From Phenylobacterium sp. (GTDB lineage: Bacteria; Pseudomonadota; Alphaproteobacteria; Caulobacterales; Caulobacteraceae): DNA of 64,000 nucleotides. Both the position numbers and the translations under genes were made by a program. Shown here one piece after another: positions 8,891-16,570 of this stretch. The notes under the pieces are model-generated. The model had not been told where the DNA came from, did not search any database, and saw only the letters and a program-made list of their open reading frames with translations. Positions within the stretch are counted from its first letter, which is position 1, and the number at the start of each line of letters is the position of its first letter. The stretch is from contig NZ_JAUSCJ010000039.1 in assembly GCF_030651185.1 (NCBI RefSeq), forward strand, positions 85,192 to 149,191, given 5' to 3'.

Positions 8891-9595
8891 CTAGGCCGCC
8901 GCCTTGAACTCAGACACCCCGAACAGCCGGGTGGCCACGGCGTCGCGGACGTCATGGTCGTGGAAGATGCCGATCATCGCCGCGCCACGGCCCAGGGCTT
9001 CCTGGATCAGGGTCACCACGATGGCGCGGTTCTCAGCGTCCAGGGAGGCGGTGGGTTCGTCGAGCAGCATCACCGGGTAGTTGCGGATGAAGCTGCGGGC
9101 GATGTTCACCCGCTGCTGCTCGCCGCCAGAGAAGGTGGCCGGCGGCAGATCCCAGTGGGCGCGGGGCAGGCGCAGGGCCGAGAGCAGGGTCTCGGCCCGC
9201 GCCTGGGCTTCTTCCGAACTGACACCGTTTTCCAGCAGCGGCTCCATCACCAGCTGCAGGGTGGAGATCCGCGGGATCACCCGCAGGAACTGGCTGACAT
9301 AGCCCAGGGTGCGGCGGCGCACGTCCAGGACCTGGTGCGGCAGGGCCTGAGTGATGTCCACATAGACGCCGTCGTGCAGGACGCGGACGGAGCCTTGGGT
9401 CGGCAGGTAGTTGCCGTAGATGGAGCGCATCAGGGTGGACTTGCCGACCCCGGACTCGCCGGCCAGGACGACGCACTCGCCGGGCGATACCTCCAGGCTC
9501 AGGCGCTCGAAGACCGGGATGGCGGCGGAGTCGGCGTTGTGCAGGACGAAGGTCTTGGCCAGGTCCTCGACGACGATGAGGGGAAGCGTGCTCAT
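8891..9595 (-). CDS. phnL: C-P lyase subunit PhnL (ABC-type ATPase)
   Basis: A 234-residue ABC-type nucleotide-binding protein of the C-P lyase machinery rather than a transporter. Walker A is G-E-S-G-V-G-K-S-T, the signature is F-S-G-G-E-Q-Q-R, and Walker B is V-M-L-L-D-E-P-T. E. coli PhnL has 226 residues. PhnL can bind onto the PhnGHIJ-PhnK core. It lies 8 bp after phnK and 2 bp before phnM, in the conserved order. Confidence 0.92.
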   Translation of the reverse strand: MSTLPLIVVEDLAKTFVLHNADSAAIPVFERLSLEVSPGECVVLAGESGVGKSTLMRSIYGNYLPTQGSVRVLHDGVYVDITQALPHQVLDVRRRTLGYVSQFLRVIPRISTLQLVMEPLLENGVSSEEAQARAETLLSALRLPRAHWDLPPATFSGGEQQRVNIARSFIRNYPVMLLDEPTASLDAENRAIVVTLIQEALGRGAAMIGIFHDHDVRDAVATRLFGVSEFKAAA

Positions 9596-9603
9596 GGTGT
9601 GAC

Positions 9604-10428
9604 CTAGATCTGCAGGACGGAGGAGACGAGGAGCTGGGTGTAGGGATGCTGGGGATCGTCCAGCACCTGGTCGGTGAGGCCGGTCTCCACCACGAAGCCG
9701 CTCTTCATGACGAGCAGCCGGTCGGCCATCAGGCGGGCGACGGCCATGTCGTGGGTGACGATGATCACCGCCAGGCCGAGGTCACGGACCAGCTCGCGCA
9801 GCAGGTCCAGCAGGCGGGCCTGGACCGAGACGTCGAGGCCGCCGGTGGGCTCGTCCATGAACACCAGGCGCGGGCCGTGGATCAGGTTGCGCGCCACCTG
9901 GATCCGTTGCTGCATGCCGCCGGAGAAGTTGCGCGGCTTGTCGTCGATGCGGCGGGTGTCCAGCTCCACGCGCTCCAGCCACTCGATGGTGGCCGCGCGC
10001 ATCCGGCCATAGTGCCGGTCGCCCAGGTTCATCAGCGGCTCGGCGACATTGGCGCCGCCGGAAACCCGCATGCGCAGGCCGTCGCGGGGGTTCTGGTGCA
10101 CGAAGCCCCATTCCTCGCGCTGCATGCGGCGGCGGTCCGGCTCGTTCAGCCCGTAGATGTCGGTCAGGCCAAAGCGGCTGGTGTCGAACTCCACCTTGCC
10201 GGCCGAGGGCGGCAGCTTGCCCGAGATGGCGTTCAGCAGGGTGGTCTTGCCAGAGCCGCTCTCGCCCACGATGCCCAGGACTTCGCCGGGCCGCAGCTCG
10301 AAGGAGACGTCTCGGCAGCCGACGACATGTCCGTACGACTTGGTGAGGTTGGAGACCCGCAGCAGCGGGGCGGCCTGGGTCATGCCCGAGGTCGGGTGGG
10401 GTTTGGTGAGTACAGCGGCATCCATCAC
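9604..10428 (-). CDS. phnK: C-P lyase subunit PhnK (ABC-type ATPase)
   Basis: An ABC-type ATPase that docks on PhnJ in the C-P lyase core complex. It has 274 residues against 252 in E. coli. The extra length is at the N-terminus, before the T-K-S-Y-G-H stretch. Walker A is G-E-S-G-S-G-K-T-T and the signature is F-S-G-G-M-Q-Q-R. Two adjacent starts are possible: GTG at 10428 (4-bp overlap with phnJ) or ATG at 10425 (1-bp overlap). An internal ATG 15 codons on would give the usual length. Confidence 0.92.
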   Translation of the reverse strand: MMDAAVLTKPHPTSGMTQAAPLLRVSNLTKSYGHVVGCRDVSFELRPGEVLGIVGESGSGKTTLLNAISGKLPPSAGKVEFDTSRFGLTDIYGLNEPDRRRMQREEWGFVHQNPRDGLRMRVSGGANVAEPLMNLGDRHYGRMRAATIEWLERVELDTRRIDDKPRNFSGGMQQRIQVARNLIHGPRLVFMDEPTGGLDVSVQARLLDLLRELVRDLGLAVIIVTHDMAVARLMADRLLVMKSGFVVETGLTDQVLDDPQHPYTQLLVSSVLQI

Positions 10429-11333
10429 GCCGGCTCCTTGTCGAGGGCGGCGAGTTGGTGGCCCGCCATGGGCCCGGCGTGGCCGGCGGCGCGGCGTTCG
10501 GCGCAGAAGTTGCTGTCGGAGCAGACGAACATCCGCTCGCCGGAGTCATCCAGGACCACCTCGTCGAGATAGCTCTCCTGCGCGCCGCACAGCGCGCAGT
10601 CCTCTTCCCAGGTCTGGGTCTCGAAGGGGTGATCCTCGAAGTCCAGGCTGCGGACATTGGTGTAGGGCGGCACGGCGTAGATGCGCTTCTCGCGCCCGGC
10701 GCCGAACAGCAGGATGGCCGGGTTCTGGCCCAGCTTGGGATTGTCGAACTTGGGGATGGGCGAGGGGCTCATCAGGTAGCGCTCCTCGATCATGGTGGGA
10801 TAACCCACCGTCGAGGCGATGTAGCCGTGGGCCGCGACGCTCTCGTAGAGCGAGACGTACTGCAGCCCGTATTCCTCATAGGCGTGCATGGCGCGGGTCT
10901 CGGTCTCGCGGGCTTCCAGGCCGCGCAGCGGCTCGGGCTGCGGCACCTGGAAGACCAGGACCTGGCCCTCGGTGAGACCCTTTTCCGGGATCCGGTGGCG
11001 GGTCTGGATGATGGTCGCCTCGGCCGTCTCCTCGGTGGTGGCCACGTCGGCCACCTGGGCGAAGAAGCGGCGGATCGAAACGGCGTTGGTGGTGTCGTCG
11101 GCGCCCTGGTCGATGCACTTGTAGACATCGTCAGGACCGATGATCGCCGCGGTCAGCTGGATACCGCCCGTGCCCCAGCCATAGGGCACCGGCATCTCGC
11201 GGGACCCGAAGGGCGCCTGGTATCCGGGGATGGCCAGGGCCTTCAGGATCGCGCGGCGGATCATCCGCTTGGTCTGCTCATCCAGGTAGGCGTAGTTGTA
11301 GTAGCGCTCGGGCTCGTTGGGACGCGCGGTCAT
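10425..11333 (-). CDS. phnJ: C-P lyase catalytic subunit (radical SAM)
   Basis: PhnJ splits the carbon-phosphorus bond of ribosyl 1-alkylphosphonate 5-phosphate, releasing the alkane and a 1,2-cyclic phosphate. The 302-residue protein keeps all four functional cysteines in the order C-x2-C-x21-C-x5-C (Cys246, 249, 271, 277). These match the iron-sulfur ligands and the thiyl-radical Cys of E. coli PhnJ (241, 244, 266, 272). It overlaps phnI by 4 bp. Confidence 0.96.
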   Translation of the reverse strand: MTARPNEPERYYNYAYLDEQTKRMIRRAILKALAIPGYQAPFGSREMPVPYGWGTGGIQLTAAIIGPDDVYKCIDQGADDTTNAVSIRRFFAQVADVATTEETAEATIIQTRHRIPEKGLTEGQVLVFQVPQPEPLRGLEARETETRAMHAYEEYGLQYVSLYESVAAHGYIASTVGYPTMIEERYLMSPSPIPKFDNPKLGQNPAILLFGAGREKRIYAVPPYTNVRSLDFEDHPFETQTWEEDCALCGAQESYLDEVVLDDSGERMFVCSDSNFCAERRAAGHAGPMAGHQLAALDKEPA

Positions 11334-12436
11334 TCGGCGGCTTCCTTCATCGCGGCGGCGCGCTCGGCATAGTCGCGGCGCTGGCGGCGGATCAGTTGCA
11401 GGTCGGCCTGGAAGTCGACGTAGTGCGGCAGTTTCAGGTGCTGCACGAAGCCGGAGGCCTCCACATTGTCGGAGTGGTAGAGGACGAATTCCTCGTCCTG
11501 GCAGGGGGCCGAAGCCTCACCGGCGGCCGCGTCCCGCAGGGCCCGGTCGACGATGGCCATGGACATCGCCTTGCGCTCGCAGTGGCCGAAGGTCAGGCCG
11601 TAGCCGCGGGCGAACTGCGGGGCGGTGTCGACGCCGCCGCCGTAGGTGGAGATCATCTGGCATTCGGTCAGGGTCAGGTCGCCGATCTCGATGGCGAAGC
11701 CCAGTTCGTCGGGGATGAACTCCACGGCCACCTCACCCAGGCGGATCTCGGCGCAGAGCGGGTGGGTCGAGCCCCAGCCGCGTTGCGAGGAGTAGGCGAG
11801 GCTGAGCAGGAAGCCCTCGTCGCCACGGGCGAGCGCCTGCAGGCGCTGGTCCCGGCCGGCCGGGAAGGCCATCGGCTCGCGCGTCAGGTCGAAGGGCGCG
11901 GGCGCCCCGTCGGTCTGGGTGTCGGGCTCCAGCAGGTCCTCATGGGCGAAGACCGAGGCGATGGTGGCCATCGGATAGGCCTGGGCTTCCTCGGCCTCCA
12001 GGGCGCCCTCCACCGGGGTTTCGCCGTTGGCGGCCAGGGTGAAGTCCAGCAGGCGGTGAGTGTAGTCGAAGGTCGGGCCAAGCACCTGGCCGCCAGGGAT
12101 GTCCTTGAAGGCCGCCGAGATGCGCCGACGCACGGCCATCTGCCCGGTCTCCAGGGGCAGGGAGGCGCCGAAGCGGGGCAGGGTGGTGCGGTAGGCCCGC
12201 GTCAGGAAGATGGCTTCCGGCAGGTCGCCGCGCGCCTGTTTCACCGCCAGGGCCGCGAGGTCGCGGTCATAGCAGGACCCCTCGCTCATCACCCGGTCGA
12301 CGGAGAGCGAGAGCTGCTCGCGGATCTGATCGGTCTCGATCTCCGGGATGGCGACGTCGCCGCGGCGATCCTCGGCGAGCCAGCGGTGGGCGTTGGTGAT
12401 CGCCCGCTCGCCGCCCTTAACTGCCACATAGGCCAT
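11330..12436 (-). CDS. phnI: C-P lyase core subunit PhnI
   Basis: PhnI is the nucleosidase-like subunit that, with PhnG, PhnH and PhnL, couples phosphonate to the ribose of ATP. The product has 368 residues (354 in E. coli) and starts M-A-Y-V-A-V-K-G-G-E-R-A-I. A typical later segment is Y-G-G-G-V-D-T-A-P-Q-F-A-R-G-Y-G. It lies 1 bp after phnH and overlaps phnJ by 4 bp. Confidence 0.95.
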   Translation of the reverse strand: MAYVAVKGGERAITNAHRWLAEDRRGDVAIPEIETDQIREQLSLSVDRVMSEGSCYDRDLAALAVKQARGDLPEAIFLTRAYRTTLPRFGASLPLETGQMAVRRRISAAFKDIPGGQVLGPTFDYTHRLLDFTLAANGETPVEGALEAEEAQAYPMATIASVFAHEDLLEPDTQTDGAPAPFDLTREPMAFPAGRDQRLQALARGDEGFLLSLAYSSQRGWGSTHPLCAEIRLGEVAVEFIPDELGFAIEIGDLTLTECQMISTYGGGVDTAPQFARGYGLTFGHCERKAMSMAIVDRALRDAAAGEASAPCQDEEFVLYHSDNVEASGFVQHLKLPHYVDFQADLQLIRRQRRDYAERAAAMKEAAE

Positions 12437-12437
12437 G

Positions 12438-13052
12438 TCAGTCTCCCTTGATGGTGATGCGCGTCGAGCGCGGCAGCGCGGTCACGCGGTCGCCGGCGAC
12501 GAAGATGAAGTCGACGCCGAACTGGAATTGTTCGTGGTTGGCCTGGACCTGCGCCCAGAAGCCGTCGGGCAGGCCGGCCAGGGAGAGCGGCATTTCCGTC
12601 TTGATCCCGGGGCCGGTGAGCACGACCTGCGGTCCGCCCTCCAGGGACGGTAGCTGGATGACCAGGGTCGTGGAGCGGTCGGGATACTTGGCGTCGCCCA
12701 TGTTGAAGGCGGCGACCGGCGGCGCCGAGGCCAGGTCGGTGACCAGGGCGAAGGCGGCGGCCATCGGGTCCTGGGTCAGCGGCGGGCCGCAATGGAACCG
12801 GATCCAACCTTCGGCCAGCCCGCCCCGCAGGCTTGGATCGAGCCAGATGCGGGTCTCGAAGTCGAACAGGGTGAGCGCCACGGCGCCCGCGGCGCGGTCC
12901 AGGCCCTGGGGCGCGTCGGGCGCGAAGCCGAGGTCATGGATGACGCCCGGCCGGGCCATGGCTTCCATCACCTTGCGGAAGACGGCCTGGCTGCCCCGGG
13001 TGGGGTCGGGAAAGGCCGGGGCGATATCGGCGAGATCGAGCAGGGCGGACAT
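12438..13052 (-). CDS. phnH: C-P lyase core subunit PhnH
   Basis: A structural subunit of the PhnGHIJ complex, 204 residues (194 in E. coli). It begins M-S-A-L-L-D-L-A-D-I-A-P-A-F-P-D-P-T-R with the family F-R-x-V-M-E-A-M-A-R-P-G segment just after. The ATG overlaps the phnG stop by one base, which points to coupled translation and fixed stoichiometry. Confidence 0.94.
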   Translation of the reverse strand: MSALLDLADIAPAFPDPTRGSQAVFRKVMEAMARPGVIHDLGFAPDAPQGLDRAAGAVALTLFDFETRIWLDPSLRGGLAEGWIRFHCGPPLTQDPMAAAFALVTDLASAPPVAAFNMGDAKYPDRSTTLVIQLPSLEGGPQVVLTGPGIKTEMPLSLAGLPDGFWAQVQANHEQFQFGVDFIFVAGDRVTALPRSTRITIKGD

Positions 13053-13522
13053 CAGCCGGGGCTCCGGGTGCGGACCATGGTGAAGAAGTCGACCTTGGTG
13101 GCGGCGGCCTTGCGGGCGGCGGTGTCGCGGCGCTCGTCCTGGGTGCGGGCCAGCTTGGCGATCACGGCGCCTTCGACGGAGGGGCGCAGGTCGGCCGATT
13201 GCATCATGGCGTCCACCGCCGCGGCGATCTCGGCGTGCTTGCGGTCGCGGCCGGCGACGTAGCCGATTCCGGTCTCACCACTCTCGAGCCGCACCGCGGC
13301 GCGGGTCACGGTCATTTCGCCCAGATTGAAGGCGTCGCCCGTGCCGCCCATCCGGCCGCGCACCAGGACCATGCCGATCTCGGGGCTGCGAAGCGCGCGG
13401 TACTCGGGTCGCGCGGTCAGGCCGTCCCAGGCCGCCATGACCTCCTTCGGCTGCGCCTTGGCGAGGATCGAGAGCCAGCGCCGGCGCTCGGGCGCCGCCT
13501 CGACAACTGGTTGGGCCGCCAT
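13052..13522 (-). CDS. phnG: C-P lyase core subunit PhnG
   Basis: The first gene of the leftward C-P lyase operon, 156 residues (150 in E. coli). The core reads R-R-W-L-S-I-L-A-K-A, then R-x-P-E-I-G-M-V-L-V-R-G-R-M-G-G-T-G and F-N-L-G-E-M-T-V-T-R, all typical of PhnG. The start at 13522 is chosen because the frame upstream has no family similarity and runs into the control region. Transcription probably begins in the 145-bp gap shared with phnF. Confidence 0.94.
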   Translation of the reverse strand: MAAQPVVEAAPERRRWLSILAKAQPKEVMAAWDGLTARPEYRALRSPEIGMVLVRGRMGGTGDAFNLGEMTVTRAAVRLESGETGIGYVAGRDRKHAEIAAAVDAMMQSADLRPSVEGAVIAKLARTQDERRDTAARKAAATKVDFFTMVRTRSPG

Positions 13523-13667
13523 CGATAATCTCCGACAAATAAGCAGGTTGTTGTATTCGCTTAAGTCGAGTGTTAGGTGAGTAGAAGTGTTACGGCAACA
13601 ATCCAATGATGAAGGTTCTTTGACGTCAATAAAACTTGTCTAGTTTGATGTCGCAAGACTGATAAGA
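13523..13667. promoter_or_regulatory. Divergent phnG/phnF control region with candidate PhnF operator
   Basis: This AT-richer gap between divergent phnG and phnF holds the inverted repeat AAACT-TGTCT-AGTTT at 13632-13646. It resembles HutC/PhnF-type sites built around T-x-T-x-G/A-A-x-A cores. A TTGACG hexamer at 13620-13625 could be a -35 for phnF, so the palindrome would overlap the promoter. A direct repeat AGTGTTA also occurs at 13569-13575 and 13586-13592, 17 bp apart, nearer phnG. Operator function is inferred. Confidence 0.45.
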
Positions 13668-14396
13668 GTGGCTGCTACGAAGGTCGTCATGGCCCTCTGG
13701 CGCACGATCTCACAGTCCTTGGAACGCCAGATTCTGGCGCGGGAGCTGACGCCCGGCGACAAGCTGCCGACGGAATTCGAGCTCTCCCGACAGTTCATGG
13801 TCAATCGCCATACGGTCCGCCGCGCGCTCTCCGACCTGCAGGAAAAGGGCATCGTGGAATCGACCCAGGGTCGGGGCAGCTATGTCCGTCGGCCCTCGGC
13901 TCCGATGCAGTTGCAACGGCGCCCGCGATTTTCCGATCACGTCCGCGAACGGGGCCGCATTCCGCGCACCGAGACCCTGAAGCTGACGACGCGAGCCTCG
14001 GACTCCAAGGTCGCGGCCCAGCTCGGCATCCGGGTCGGCCAGCCGGTGATCTATCTGGAGCGCTGCCGGTTCATCGACGACGAGCCCACCGGCATCAGCC
14101 AGCACCATTTCAGCCATGACCGGTTTCCGACCTTCATCGAGATGTACCGGAGCCGGGGATCGATCACCCAGACCCTGATCGACTCCGGCATCCCCGACTA
14201 CACCCGCCGGCGGACCGCCATCTCCGCGAGGCTGCCCACCGCCGAGGAGGCCGAGCAGCTGCGCATTCCGCGGCACGTGCCCCTGCTGGTGCACCGCTAT
14301 CTCAACATCGACGGCCTGGGTCGGCCCCTGGAGTACGGGATCTCCCGCTCCACGACCGAGGTGGTGATCGATTTCCCCGATCCAGAGCGGCCCTGA
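13668..14396 (+). CDS. phnF: PhnF, GntR/HutC-family phosphonate regulator
   Basis: A 242-residue regulator with an N-terminal GntR winged helix (about residues 12-75, with L-P-T-E-F-E-L-S-R-Q-F and R-H-T-V-R-R-A-L-S-D-L) and a C-terminal UTRA ligand domain (about 90-235). The length matches E. coli PhnF (241). It is divergent from phnG and lies 24 bp before a second phnM. The GTG at 13668 or the ATG at 13689 could start it. It probably represses the operon until a pathway intermediate binds. Confidence 0.88.
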   Translation: MAATKVVMALWRTISQSLERQILARELTPGDKLPTEFELSRQFMVNRHTVRRALSDLQEKGIVESTQGRGSYVRRPSAPMQLQRRPRFSDHVRERGRIPRTETLKLTTRASDSKVAAQLGIRVGQPVIYLERCRFIDDEPTGISQHHFSHDRFPTFIEMYRSRGSITQTLIDSGIPDYTRRRTAISARLPTAEEAEQLRIPRHVPLLVHRYLNIDGLGRPLEYGISRSTTEVVIDFPDPERP

Positions 14397-14419
14397 TCCG
14401 CAGACTGAAAGGTTCCCTC

Positions 14420-15550
14420 GTGGAGTTCGCTTTTAAAAACGCCCGGGTCGTCACCGCCGACGACAGCTTCCTCGGTTCGGTGCTGATCCGCGATGGCCAG
14501 ATCGTCGCGGCCGATCGCGGCGGCTCGGTGGGGGATGACCTGGACGGCGACGTCCTGATGCCCGGCGTCATCGACCTGCACACCGACAACCTGGAAAAGC
14601 ACTTCTTCCCGCGTCCCAACATCGACTGGAACCCAGTCTCGGCGGCGGTGACCCATGACGGCTGCTGCCTGTCTGTGGGGGTGACGACGGTGTTTGACAG
14701 CCTCAGCATCGGCACCTTCAACCCGTCCGTCGCGCGCAATCACGACAACCTGCCCCGGCTGGCCGAGGGGCTGCTGACCGCCCGCAACGGCGGCCTGCTG
14801 AAAGGCGACCATCGCCTGCACTGGCGCTGCGAGACTCCGGCCGACGACCTTCCGGCGCGGCTGGAACAGCTGGCGAGCCATCCCCTGACCTCGCTGTTCT
14901 CGCTGATGGACCACACGCCGGGTCAGAGGCAGTACCGCAATATCGAGAAGCACCTGGCCAACTGGGCCGCGAACGGAATGTCCCCCCAGGACATCGATGA
15001 GCGCCTGGCCGGCATCCACGACCGCCAGGGCCGCAACGCGGCCAACAACCGCCGGCTGGTGGCCGAGCTCGCCCGCGCGCGGGGCATCCCGCTGGCCAGC
15101 CATGACGACGAGGATGTCGAGCACGTCGACGAGGCCGCCGACCTGGGCGCCACGGTCTCGGAATTTCCGGTGACCATCGAGGCCGCCCGCCGCGCCAAGG
15201 AACGCGGCATGATCGTGGTGATGGGGGGGCCCAACCTGATCCGCGGCGGCTCCTACTCCGGAAATGTCCCAGCCTCCGAGCTCGCTGAAGCTGACCTGCT
15301 GGACGCCTTCGCCTCCGACTATGTGCCCCGCAGCCTGATTGAGTGCGCCTTCGCCCTCACGGAGGCGCCCTTCAACTGGAGCCTGGCGCGCGCCGTCGCC
15401 CTGGTGACGCAGGCGCCGGCCCGGGCCGCCCAACTCCACGACCGCGGCGTCATCGCGACCGGGCGCCGGGCCGACCTGATCCGGGTCAGCACCCGCGGCG
15501 GCCTGCCGGTGGTGCGGGGCGTCTGGGTCGAGGGTCAGCGCGCCGCCTGA
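14420..15550 (+). CDS. phnM: Second PhnM-type diphosphatase
   Basis: A second, diverged PhnM of 376 residues in the same cluster. It has the same amidohydrolase motifs: V-I-D-L-H-T-D-N-L-E-K-H near residue 50, S-H-D-D-E-D, and M-G-G-P-N-L-I-R-G-G-S-Y-S-G-N. A GTG start follows GAAAGG by about 8 bp. It is co-directional with phnF (24 bp after it) and the phosphoesterase gene (7 bp before it), so it would be expressed apart from phnG-M. It may prefer a different alkyl group or act as a backup. Confidence 0.88.
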   Translation: MEFAFKNARVVTADDSFLGSVLIRDGQIVAADRGGSVGDDLDGDVLMPGVIDLHTDNLEKHFFPRPNIDWNPVSAAVTHDGCCLSVGVTTVFDSLSIGTFNPSVARNHDNLPRLAEGLLTARNGGLLKGDHRLHWRCETPADDLPARLEQLASHPLTSLFSLMDHTPGQRQYRNIEKHLANWAANGMSPQDIDERLAGIHDRQGRNAANNRRLVAELARARGIPLASHDDEDVEHVDEAADLGATVSEFPVTIEAARRAKERGMIVVMGGPNLIRGGSYSGNVPASELAEADLLDAFASDYVPRSLIECAFALTEAPFNWSLARAVALVTQAPARAAQLHDRGVIATGRRADLIRVSTRGGLPVVRGVWVEGQRAA

Positions 15551-15556
15551 GGCGCC

Positions 15557-16276
15557 GTGCGCATCGTCACCCTCAACACCTGGAAGAACGAGGGCCACTA
15601 TCTCCGCCGCCTGGAGCTGATGGGCGACGGATTGCAGGAATTGGCGCCTGACATCGTCTGCCTGCAGGAGTGCTTCGCCGCCGAAGGTTTCGACACCGCC
15701 GGCTGGCTGGCGTCGAAACTCGGCCTCGTCGCCCATCAGGCTCCGTCTCGACGCAAGGTCCGCACGCAACAGGGCCGCGACCTCGACAGCACCTCGGGCC
15801 TGGCGATCCTGGCCCGCGCGCAGGGCCTTGCCGACCGTCTCGACCTGGCTAGCCATCCCGCCGACGGCGACCGCATCGCCCAACGCCTGGACCTGGAGGT
15901 CGAGGGTCGGCCGTTGCGCATCCTCAACCTGCACCTGACACATCTGCGCAGGGCCGATGCGCTGCGCGCGCAGCAACTCGCCCAGGCGCTGGCCTGGGCC
16001 GGGGAGGGGCTGGCGGGCGGACTGGTGGTGGCCGGTGACCTCAACGCAGGCGCCGCCGACGCGGCCCTTGCGCCCCTGAGGCTCAGGCCGCGCCCACCCA
16101 CCCTGCAGGGCGCGCGGGTCGGCGAGGCGCCCGTGGGCCTGGCGGCGATCGACCACTGCGTGCTGCACCGGCCGGGTCCCTGGCGCGAGGCCGCCGCTCT
16201 CCGAGGTCTCGACACCCCCGACGCCGAGGGCTGGTACCCCAGCGACCACGCCGCCGTCGGGCTGGATCTGGTCTGA
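15557..16276 (+). CDS. Endonuclease/exonuclease/phosphatase-family phosphoesterase
   Basis: A 239-residue protein of the EEP metal-dependent phosphoesterase fold. Visible motifs in order: L-N-T-W near the N-terminus, V-C-L-Q-E (metal-binding Glu), L-N-L-H-L-T-H, G-D-L-N-A, and S-D-H near the C-terminus, where the His is catalytic. A GTG start follows the second phnM by 6 bp. No signal peptide is seen, so it is cytoplasmic. With phnP missing, it is a candidate for hydrolysing the cyclic phosphate made by PhnJ, but this is only a context argument. Confidence 0.75.
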   Translation: MRIVTLNTWKNEGHYLRRLELMGDGLQELAPDIVCLQECFAAEGFDTAGWLASKLGLVAHQAPSRRKVRTQQGRDLDSTSGLAILARAQGLADRLDLASHPADGDRIAQRLDLEVEGRPLRILNLHLTHLRRADALRAQQLAQALAWAGEGLAGGLVVAGDLNAGAADAALAPLRLRPRPPTLQGARVGEAPVGLAAIDHCVLHRPGPWREAAALRGLDTPDAEGWYPSDHAAVGLDLV

Positions 16277-16283
16277 CCCAAAG

Positions 16284-16314
16284 AAAAACGCTCCCGCACC
16301 GGGATGCGGGAGCG
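16284..16314 (-). terminator. Intrinsic terminator reading leftward
   Basis: A 10-bp perfect stem (16289-16298 with 16305-16314) and a 6-base loop are followed, on the minus strand, by TTTTT (16284-16288). It would end leftward transcription arriving from the TonB receptor at 16571 and originally from the receptor stump at 16362. On the plus strand the T-run is missing, so it is a weaker stop for the phosphoesterase gene. Confidence 0.75.
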
Positions 16315-16361
16315 TGGAGTATTCGACCCGACGCCGCGGAGGACGCCCGGTCGCGGGGATC

Positions 16362-16470
16362 TTAGAAGGTGGCGCGGACGCCGAAGAGGAACTTGCGGCC
16401 GAAGCTTTCGACTTCGTAGGGCCCGTTTTCCTGCTCGTGAACCGCCGGAGGGAAGAAGTGGCCGGCGGGC
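16362..16470 (-). pseudogene. C-terminal stump of a second TonB-dependent receptor
   Basis: Read leftward, about 30-36 codons end in E-S-F-G-R-K-F-L-F-G-V-R-A-T-F and a TAA stop. This is a textbook last beta-strand of an outer-membrane TonB receptor with a terminal Phe. The upstream part of that receptor is absent, and the intact receptor at 16571 has its own different C-terminus (T-I-S-V-K-Y). The stump therefore looks like the tail of a deleted neighbour, still followed by its terminator. The upstream limit is approximate. Confidence 0.6.
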
Positions 16471-16570
16471 GCAAGGGGGATTGCTGCGCCCGCCGCAATG
16501 GGATCCGAGGTCCGTATTCTGCGGAACCTGGGCCTTTCGGCCGCGCACGATCGGGCGCGGTCCCTACCTC

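Noticed and set aside
14297..16498. A 733-codon open frame on the minus strand across the second phnM and the EEP gene
   Set aside because: It lies opposite two well-supported genes, has low-complexity residues and no recognisable domain. High GC content makes such antisense frames common.
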